Positions 58,616-64,000 of a stretch of 64,000 bases of DNA are shown here, piece by piece (position 1 is the first letter of the stretch; each line of letters begins with the position of its first letter). Both the position numbers and the translations under genes were made by a program. The notes beneath the pieces are model-generated. The model saw only the letters and a list, made by a program, of their open reading frames with translations, ran no database searches and was not told the origin of the DNA. The stretch comes from JACVRW01 sp963734025 (GTDB taxonomy: Bacteria > Actinomycetota > Thermoleophilia > Solirubrobacterales > Thermoleophilaceae), in the NCBI GenBank assembly GCA_963734025.1, contig CAVTFR010000013.1, positions 62,001 through 126,000 of the forward strand, read 5' to 3'.

Positions 58616-59221
58616 GTGCCCGAGCCCGCCGCTCCGCGCCCCGAGGGCCCGCCGCCCGACCTGGGCGCCCGCATCCGGGCGGCGCGCGAGGAGGCCGGGC
58701 AGTCGGTCCGCGGCCTCGCGCGGCAGATCGGTGTCTCGCCGAGCCTCCTCTCGCAGGTCGAGCGGGGGCTCGCCCAACCGTCGGTCGCGACCCTGTGGGC
58801 GCTCGTCACCGAGCTCGGCCTCTCGCTCGACAGCCTGTTCGCGGCGGCGGAAGAGGACGGCGAGCGGGCCGACGGCTCGGCGGCGATCGTGCAGCGCGCG
58901 CGGGGTCGCCCGGCACTCGAGCTGGAGGGCGGGGTCGTCTGGGAGCGGCTCACCGCCGCGCCCGACCGCGACGCCGACTTCGCCTTCGTGACCTATCCGC
59001 CCGGCGCCGACTCGGGCGCCGGCGACGCGCCCACGAGCCACGGAGGCCGCGAGTACGGCTATGTGATCGGCGGCCGGCTGCGCATCGAGGTCGGCGACGA
59101 GGTCGTGGTGCTCGGTCCGGGCGACGCCGTGGCGTTCGGCTCGGACACCCCGCACCGCTTCCGCGCGCTCGGCGACGAGCCCGTCACGGCCGTCTGGCTC
59201 AACCTGCGTTCGCGGGTATAG
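58616..59221 (+). CDS. XRE-family regulator with C-terminal cupin domain
   Basis: 201 residues from GTG 58616. Helix-turn-helix at about 18-72 (RIRAAREEAGQSVRGLARQIGVSPSLLSQVERGLAQPSVATLWALVTEL), then a cupin_2 domain (EYGYVIGGRLRIEVGDEVVVLGPGDAVAFGSDTPHRFRAL) that would sense a small molecule or metal. Usual regulator of amino acid, amine or hydroxy-acid catabolism. It lies 11 bases before a beta-hydroxyacid dehydrogenase gene whose first codons contain a GTTCAAT/ATTGAAC dyad, probably its binding site. Confidence 0.9.
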   Translation: MPEPAAPRPEGPPPDLGARIRAAREEAGQSVRGLARQIGVSPSLLSQVERGLAQPSVATLWALVTELGLSLDSLFAAAEEDGERADGSAAIVQRARGRPALELEGGVVWERLTAAPDRDADFAFVTYPPGADSGAGDAPTSHGGREYGYVIGGRLRIEVGDEVVVLGPGDAVAFGSDTPHRFRALGDEPVTAVWLNLRSRV

Positions 59222-59232
59222 GCTGCCGAGTC

Positions 59233-60123
59233 ATGTTCAATCACATTGAACGAATCGGCTTCGCCGGCCTCGGCGCCATGGGCGCGGGAATCGCCCAGCG
59301 GCTGAGGGACGCGGGCTACGACGTGACCGGCTGGAACCGCACCAAGGCGAAGGCGCAGCCGCTGCTCGACGCCGGGATGGGCTGGGCCGACACGCCGCGC
59401 GCGCTGGCGGCCGAGTCCGACGTCGTGTTCACGATGCTGACCGACAGTCGCGCGCTGGACGCGACGGCGGACGGCGACGAGGGCATCCTCGCCGGGCTGC
59501 GCCCCGGCACGGTATGGGCGGACCTCAGCACGATCGCGCCCGACGCCAGCGTGGCGCTCGCCGAGCGGGCAAGCGAGCGCGGGGCCTTCTTCCTCGACTG
59601 CCCGGTATCCGGCAGCCCCGCCACGCTGGCGGCCGGCCAGATGTCAGTCATGGTCGGCGGCGAGCGCGCCGCGTTCGAGCATGTCGAGGAGCTCCTCGGC
59701 GCGATCGGCCCGAAGGTCACCTACATCGGGCCAAACGGCCAGGCGATCCTCACCAAGGTCGCCATCAACCTCGCCCTGGTCGTGTCCGTCACGGCCTTCG
59801 CCGAGGGCGTCGCGCTCGTCGAGAAGGCGGGCGTGAACCGTGAGGCGGTGGTGGACGCCGCGCTCAAGAGCGTGATCGCCTCGCCCGTGCTCGGCTACCG
59901 CGCCCCGCTGCTCGTCGACGACACGACCGTCTATGCGGACGTGGATCTCCAGCAGAAGGACCTCGTGCTCGCCCAGGAGCTCGCGCGCCGGCTCGGCGCC
60001 GCGGTGCCGACCTGCGCCGCCACCAGCGAGATGTTGAGCGCCGCGCGCGGCGGTGAGCTGCGCGACCGCGACTTCCTCGTCAGCGTCCATGACGCCTATC
60101 ACCGGCTCGCGGGGATGGGGTGA
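59233..60123 (+). CDS. Beta-hydroxyacid dehydrogenase (3-hydroxyisobutyrate/tartronate semialdehyde reductase family)
   Basis: 296 residues from ATG 59233; the frame is open far upstream over the regulator gene but conserved sequence starts here. NAD(P) site IGFAGLGAMGAGIAQRL, substrate site DCPVSGSPATLAAGQMSVMVGG, catalytic Lys in GQAILTKVAINLAL, and C-terminal QKDLVLAQELARRLG. It reduces or oxidises a short hydroxyacid with NAD(P). Operon with the upstream regulator and the downstream cupin (TGATG overlap). Confidence 0.9.
   Translation: MFNHIERIGFAGLGAMGAGIAQRLRDAGYDVTGWNRTKAKAQPLLDAGMGWADTPRALAAESDVVFTMLTDSRALDATADGDEGILAGLRPGTVWADLSTIAPDASVALAERASERGAFFLDCPVSGSPATLAAGQMSVMVGGERAAFEHVEELLGAIGPKVTYIGPNGQAILTKVAINLALVVSVTAFAEGVALVEKAGVNREAVVDAALKSVIASPVLGYRAPLLVDDTTVYADVDLQQKDLVLAQELARRLGAAVPTCAATSEMLSAARGGELRDRDFLVSVHDAYHRLAGMG
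59235..59251. promoter_or_regulatory. Operator-like dyad overlapping the dehydrogenase start codon
   Basis: GTTCAAT-CAC-ATTGAAC, perfect 7-bp arms, beginning at the G of the ATG. It is AT-rich and codes for Phe-Asn-His-Ile-Glu, so both roles share the same bases. TTCAA/TTGAA dyads are typical of XRE-cupin regulators. Confidence 0.6.
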
Positions 60124-60539
60124 TGCAGGACCCCTACCGCACTCGTATCGAGGACGTCCCGCTCGAGCAGGACCTGCGCGAGGACGAGGGCTGGATCGAC
60201 ATGCAGGTCCAGTTTTTGATCGACGGACGGGACGCCGGCGCCGAGGGGCTCGTCGTCGGCCGCACCGTGCTCCCGCCGGGGGCGCGCCACGAGCGCCACC
60301 TTCATCCGAACTGCGACGAGTTCCTTGTCGTGATGAGCGGCCGCGGGGAGGTCTATACGAACAGCGGCCGGGCGCCGTCCGAGGCGGGTGACGTCATCTA
60401 CACACCGCGCGGCAACTGGCACGGCTTCGACAACACGTCCGGCGAGGACGTCCTTCTGATCTGGGGCTGGAGCGGCGCTGCCTCGCTGGAGGAGGCCGGC
60501 TACGCCATCCCCGGCCCGGACGACGCATTCGACGAATGA
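60123..60539 (+). CDS. Small cupin protein
   Basis: 138 residues (ATG 60123; GTG 60120 would add one). Single cupin domain with metal-binding motif 1 LPPGARHERHLHPNCDEFLVVMSGRGEV and motif 2 GDVIYTPRGNWHGFDNTS. It may be an isomerase, decarboxylase or sensor acting with the preceding dehydrogenase. Third gene of the regulator-dehydrogenase-cupin operon. The 249 bases behind it hold only a 14-base palindrome (60638-60651, CCACCCG/CGGGTGG). Confidence 0.82.
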   Translation: MQDPYRTRIEDVPLEQDLREDEGWIDMQVQFLIDGRDAGAEGLVVGRTVLPPGARHERHLHPNCDEFLVVMSGRGEVYTNSGRAPSEAGDVIYTPRGNWHGFDNTSGEDVLLIWGWSGAASLEEAGYAIPGPDDAFDE

Positions 60540-60788
60540 GCGAGCCGACCATCGCCGCAGCGTGCGGCATCACGGCGGCCTACGGGACCCAGGGCTCGAT
60601 GTGAACGCCCTCCGCGGCACGAGCGGATTGAAGTGGCCCACCCGCGGGTGGTTGTGAAGAGGACGCGCATGAGCCAGAGGACGCCGGAAACTGCGGGCGT
60701 AATTCGTCCCAAGCAGGTCGCTTCTCCCTCTGGGTAATGAGACAGTGGTGACGTACGCGTTGTAGATCACCGATAACGTCGGTTGAGG

Positions 60789-61226
60789 ATGCGGAACGCA
60801 CGGATCGACAACACCCAGGACCTAGAGGGCCACCCGGTGGTCTCCGCCTGCTTCGACCTCAGCGCCGAGGAGGTCGTCGCGGCCGCCCATGCGATCGGCG
60901 CGATGAGCGCCGAGCGCTACCGGATCCCCGACCTCTCGGCTGACGACGTCCTGCGCCTCCGCGAGCTGACCGCGATCGCGGACGAGCTCACCGAGCCGGG
61001 CGCCGGCATGCGGACGATCGTGCTCTCGCCGGCGCGTCTGTCCTCGTTCCGCGAGGCGGTCGAGCGTTTCGTCGAGACGCGGAGCGCCGCGGAATGGCTT
61101 CGCGAGGACGATCGCGAGCCGCTCGAGCACCTGCGCGCCATGATCCCCACGCTCGAGATGCTGTGCGAAGAGGCGATCCGCGCTGCGCTCACGCCTGGCG
61201 GCCGGCAAGCCGGCCGTGCTCACTGA
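60789..61226 (+). CDS. Conserved-looking hypothetical protein
   Basis: 145 residues from ATG 60789 (TTG 60783 in the same frame is possible). Acidic, mostly helical: FDLSAEEVVAAAHAIGAMSAERYRIPDLSADDVLRLRELTAIADEL, then a second helical stretch to the end. No cysteine-rich or catalytic motif, no membrane segment. Family not recognised. Its 3' end overlaps the convergent peptidase gene by 38 bases, which is more than usual here and leaves its exact end open to doubt. Confidence 0.6.
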   Translation: MRNARIDNTQDLEGHPVVSACFDLSAEEVVAAAHAIGAMSAERYRIPDLSADDVLRLRELTAIADELTEPGAGMRTIVLSPARLSSFREAVERFVETRSAAEWLREDDREPLEHLRAMIPTLEMLCEEAIRAALTPGGRQAGRAH

Positions 61227-62289
61227 GCAGCTCGAGCAGTTCTTCGTGGGGTAGCCGCTCCGCCACTATCCCCTCGCGTCCCTCTGTGCGCTCGGCTCGC
61301 CACAGCGCGTTGAGCACCGCCTCCTCGGTGGCCTCCACGGCGGCGCTGAAGAGCGGGTCGAGGCCGGCGCGGGAGACGGTGGCCGGGCGCGCGCCCGGCG
61401 TGTGGCGGGGCGCGCGGCCACCGGTGGAGAAGGCGAGGAAGATCTCCCCGCTGCCGTCGTGGGCGACGGAGCCGGTCCGCGCGAGGCCGAGGCCGGCCCG
61501 GCGCGCGAGCCGGGAGAGGTCGGCCGCCGCCAGCGGAGCGTCGGTGGCGAGGATCACGATGCAGCTGCCCGAGGGCGCCCGCGGGCCGCTGGGATCGCCC
61601 TCGAGCAGCCGTCCGACGGGCACGCCGTCGACGCGCAGGTCCTCGCGCGAGCCGAAGTTCGCGAGCAGCAGCACGCCCACCACCGCGCCGCCCTCGGCCA
61701 CCCGGCTGGCCGTCCCGATGCCGCCCTTGTAGCCGAACGCCACCATCCCGGCGCCGGCCCCGACGGCGCCCTCGGCGATCTCGCCGCCGGTCGCGGCGAG
61801 CGCAAGCGCCCGCCCGGCGTCGTCGGCCTCGACCTGAACAACGCGGGGATCGTTCAGCCAGCTGTCGTCGCACTCGGCGACCACCGGGATGACGACGTGC
61901 TCGATCCCGATCGCCGGCTCCGCGGCCACGGCCGCCGCCACGGCGCCGTCGTAGACGCGGCCGACCGCCATCGTCGAGGTGAGGTAGATGGGTGTCTCGA
62001 ACACTCCGAGCTCCATCACCTGAAGGGCGCCGGTCATCTCCCCGGCGCCGTTCAGGACCGCGACGCCGGCCGGCACCGGCTCGGCCCAGAGCGTCTCCGG
62101 CACGCCGGGGGCGATCGCGGTGACACCGGTTCGCGCGACGCCCCTGCCGGCGGGCGGGTTCGGCTCGTCGCGGCGAACGGTCACGTGGCCCACGCCCACC
62201 CCGGCCACGTCCGCAATCGAGTCACTCGGGCCGGGGTCGAGCACGCCGATGCGGATGCCGTGCTCGCGCGCGCTCCCGGGAAGGGCCAT
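61189..62289 (-). CDS. P1-family (DmpA/BapA-like) aminopeptidase
   Basis: 366 residues. N-terminal nucleophile fold that activates itself by cleavage before a serine. Visible family segments: IADVAGVGVGHVTV at the start, GVAVLNGAGEMTG, GIEHVVIPVVAECDDSWLND, GAGMVAFGYKGGIGTASRV and the cleavage/nucleophile site APSGSCIVILATDAPL (Gly-Ser). DmpA-type enzymes release N-terminal D- or L-residues or beta-peptides. Transcribed after the small fragment gene 62300-62599, eleven bases upstream. Confidence 0.88.
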   Translation of the reverse strand: MALPGSAREHGIRIGVLDPGPSDSIADVAGVGVGHVTVRRDEPNPPAGRGVARTGVTAIAPGVPETLWAEPVPAGVAVLNGAGEMTGALQVMELGVFETPIYLTSTMAVGRVYDGAVAAAVAAEPAIGIEHVVIPVVAECDDSWLNDPRVVQVEADDAGRALALAATGGEIAEGAVGAGAGMVAFGYKGGIGTASRVAEGGAVVGVLLLANFGSREDLRVDGVPVGRLLEGDPSGPRAPSGSCIVILATDAPLAAADLSRLARRAGLGLARTGSVAHDGSGEIFLAFSTGGRAPRHTPGARPATVSRAGLDPLFSAAVEATEEAVLNALWRAERTEGREGIVAERLPHEELLELLSEHGRLAGRQA

Positions 62290-62299
62290 GTGCCGGACC

Positions 62300-62599
62300 C
62301 TATCCGCGCAGGCTCAGCCCGTGACGGGGCTGGGAGCCGCCTGCGCCGGCAGCACCAGCACGCGCGTCGACCCACGTCACCGTCCGATCGTTGTTGTTAA
62401 GTCCCGAGCCCGTGCCGTTACGGACATTCGCGCACACCGCGAGCGCGTCCAGACACGACTCGAGCGAGTTCGCGCCAATGGTGACGTCGCCCTGCGTGTT
62501 GGTGGCGAAGCGAGGGCTGAAGGCCCGGTCCGCGTGTGCGGCCGTGGGCCGGACAAGAACCACCACCAGCGTCCCTGCCAGCGCGAGCACCCGCCCCAT
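62300..62599 (-). pseudogene. N-terminal remnant of a secreted surface/adhesin-like protein
   Basis: 99 residues: signal peptide (GRVLALAGTLVVVLVRPTAAHA), then FSPRFATNTQGDVTIGANSLESCL..CANVRNGTGSGLNNNDRTVTWVDA. From memory of the family, this is how large multi-domain surface proteins of Solirubrobacterales begin, before hundreds of further residues; the similarity cannot be checked here. The present frame stops shortly afterwards in unrelated Gly/Ala/Arg sequence, so it looks like a truncated gene, although a short secreted protein is possible. Confidence 0.55.
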
Positions 62600-62652
62600 G
62601 AGAGCACCTGTTATACCGGGCGGGGGACGCGGGCACGGATAGGCTGGCGGCC

Positions 62653-63720
62653 GTGGGACTCGCGCTGCCCGTCGTCTGGAGCGACCAGCACCGCATGCAC
62701 GACCCCGGCGGGGAGATCTGGGTCGGTGTGCGCACCCCGGGCACCGAGTTGCCCGAACGTGCCGAGGCGATACGTGCGGAGCTGGGCGCCGGCGGCGCTC
62801 GCTTGGTCGACGCGGAGCGCCAGCCGGACGGCGCGCTGAACGCCGTGCACGACCCGGCCCTCAGCGAGTACCTCGCGCGCGCGTGGGAGGACTGGAATGC
62901 GGCCGGGCTGACGGAGGACCCGGGCCAGGATCGGGTCGTCCCCTACCTCTTCCCCGACCCGAGTCTCTTCTCCGGCTTCGAGCCGCGGCTGGCGGCATCG
63001 CCGAGCGCACGCGCGGGGCAGTTCGCGTACGACACGATGACCCTGATCGGACCGGGCACCTGGGAGGCCGCGCGCGCGGCGGTCGACACCGCGCTCACGT
63101 CTGCGGACCTGGTGCTAGCCGGCGAGCCGGCCGCGTACGCCTGCTGCCGTCCGCCCGGCCATCACGCGACGCGCTCGGCGTTCGGCGGCTCCTGCTACCT
63201 CAACAACTCGGCCGCCGCGGCCGCCCGGCTGCGGCAGGAGACCGCCGCTCGCGTCGCCGTGATCGACATCGACGCCCATCACGGCAACGGGACGCAGGCG
63301 ATTTTCTGGGATGACCCCGAGGTCATCACCGGCTCCGTCCACGTCGACCCCGGGACGGGCTGGTTCCCTCACTTCCTCGGCTTCTCATACGAGACGGGCA
63401 GCGGCGGCTCGAACCGCAACCTGCCGCTCGCACCGGGAACGGGCGACGAGGACTGGCTCGCGGGCGTCGACGAGCTCGCGGCGTGGGTGAAGGTGCGCGG
63501 CGCGCGGGCGCTCGTCATCGCTCTCGGCGTCGACGCCGCGGCGGGCGACCCCGAGAGCCCGCTCGCCGTGAGCGCGAACGGGTACCGTGCCGCCGGCCGG
63601 GCGCTCGGAGCACTCGGCCTGCCGACCGTCGTCGTCCAGGAGGGCGGCTACGACCTGACGACGATCGGTGGGCTGGTGCGCGAGACGCTCGAGGGACTCG
63701 AGGAGGGGATGGGTGGCTGA
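62653..63720 (+). CDS. Histone deacetylase-like/acetylpolyamine amidohydrolase family enzyme
   Basis: 355 residues from GTG 62653. Zinc-dependent arginase/deacetylase fold: PGHHAT (catalytic His pair), GSCYLNNSAAAA, and the metal motif VIDIDAHHGNGTQAIFW (Asp and His ligands), GVDAAAGDPESPLAVS (third metal Asp) and VVQEGGYDLTTIG. Probable substrates are acetylated polyamines, small amides or acetyl-lysine; the residues cannot decide. Its stop overlaps the start of the next gene (GTGGCTGA). Confidence 0.9.
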   Translation: MGLALPVVWSDQHRMHDPGGEIWVGVRTPGTELPERAEAIRAELGAGGARLVDAERQPDGALNAVHDPALSEYLARAWEDWNAAGLTEDPGQDRVVPYLFPDPSLFSGFEPRLAASPSARAGQFAYDTMTLIGPGTWEAARAAVDTALTSADLVLAGEPAAYACCRPPGHHATRSAFGGSCYLNNSAAAAARLRQETAARVAVIDIDAHHGNGTQAIFWDDPEVITGSVHVDPGTGWFPHFLGFSYETGSGGSNRNLPLAPGTGDEDWLAGVDELAAWVKVRGARALVIALGVDAAAGDPESPLAVSANGYRAAGRALGALGLPTVVVQEGGYDLTTIGGLVRETLEGLEEGMGG

Positions 63721-64000
63721 GAACAGCGCGATGTGGATCGGCAAGGACGAGCACGAGGGGGTGCTCGCGCAGCCGCGCAAAGACCTGAAACCGCCGCCGC
63801 ACTGGCGCCTCGAGGCAGTGGCGCACACCCCGAGACCGCGCACGCTGACGATCGGCGCCGACCGCCACCGCGCGCTCTTCATCCAGGATTCCGAGGGCTC
63901 CGACGTCTGGCTGCTCGACCTCGAGTCCGGCGGGCCGCCCGAGCGGCTGACGACCGGCCGCGACCCGACTTCGTACTGGGAGGACGTGGAGCCGCGGCTG
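63713..64000 (+). CDS. S9 (prolyl oligopeptidase) family peptidase, N-terminal part, cut by the window end
   Basis: GTG 63713 opens a frame that runs to the last base: VAENSAMWIGKDEHEG, PHWRLEAVAHTPRPRTLTIGADRHRALFIQD and SDVWLLDLESGGPPERLTTG. The last stretch is the beta-propeller repeat of S9 peptidases (SDVWLLDL...G...RLT). The catalytic domain lies beyond the window. ATG 63731 is an alternative start. It overlaps the deacetylase gene by eight bases, so the two are co-translated. Confidence 0.72.
   Translation, partial: MAENSAMWIGKDEHEGVLAQPRKDLKPPPHWRLEAVAHTPRPRTLTIGADRHRALFIQDSEGSDVWLLDLESGGPPERLTTGRDPTSYWEDVEPRL

Noticed and set aside
60638..60651. Palindrome CCACCCGCGGGTGG
   Set aside because: Only 14 bases of GC-rich symmetry in a gap without other signals; too common by chance here to call an operator.

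Overview
The window is GC-rich (roughly 70%), densely packed, and full of GTG/TTG starts and 1- or 4-base stop/start overlaps (TGATG, ATGA, GTGA). Gene content points to a high-GC actinobacterium, most likely of the Thermoleophilia/Solirubrobacterales type. The clues are the sulfite reductase-cysH-cysD-cysN set, a biotin carboxylase-BCCP fusion, sucCD, glucosyl-3-phosphoglycerate synthase, a Hrq1/MrfA-type helicase and secreted proteins with basic C-terminal tails. The taxonomic placement is inference; no rRNA or other marker gene is present. The window opens inside one gene and closes inside another.

Layout. 1-5640: assimilatory sulfate reduction (sulfite reductase, APS reductase, ATP sulfurylase subunits, TauE/SafE permease), followed by a DAHP synthase. 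6688-17422: a cytochrome P450 with a TetR regulator, a secreted TAP-like hydrolase, an acyl-CoA carboxylase alpha chain, and a string of single oxidoreductases and hydrolases. 17498-24134: sucCD, a two-gene surface/membrane unit (solute-binding plus VWA protein and a coiled-coil membrane protein), and an aminotransferase with a membrane protein. 24141-28634: a DtxR-type regulator facing an ATP-dependent DNA ligase across a perfect palindrome, a secreted PQQ-type sugar dehydrogenase whose propeller halves appear in swapped order, and a membrane protein with a 15-residue tandem repeat. 28638-34165: a YCII-YCII-sigma factor operon, a macro-domain/glycerate kinase pair, and glucosylglycerate synthesis (gpgS plus a frameshifted phosphatase). 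34217-41001: helicase, M23 peptidase, DUF3352 lipoprotein, and a TetR/MFS efflux pair with clear operators. 41218-44576: an aldolase-HAD-dhaL-dhaK operon closed by a strong hairpin.

44672-48632 is an integrated element in a tRNA-Phe gene. The intact tRNA-Phe, a frameshifted tyrosine integrase, an MFS transporter, a truncated SDR and an NADP oxidoreductase are followed by a displaced copy of the tRNA 3' half with a terminator hairpin directly behind it. From there to about 56 kb the DNA also looks accessory: a second YCII-sigma pair, a second DNA ligase, a truncated cupin, an alcohol dehydrogenase, a GMC oxidoreductase, and a possible third scrap of tRNA-Phe 3' end. The final stretch (56.2-64 kb) carries a TetR/DUF2867 pair, nhaA, an XRE-cupin regulator with a dehydrogenase and a cupin, a DmpA-type peptidase, a truncated surface protein, an HDAC-like deacetylase and the start of an S9 peptidase.

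The most unusual items are the apparently circularly permuted sugar dehydrogenase, the tRNA-Phe element with compensatory changes between its two att copies, the XRE-type operator inside the first codons of the neighbouring dehydrogenase, and the 7-base tandem duplication that breaks the glucosylglycerate phosphatase gene.
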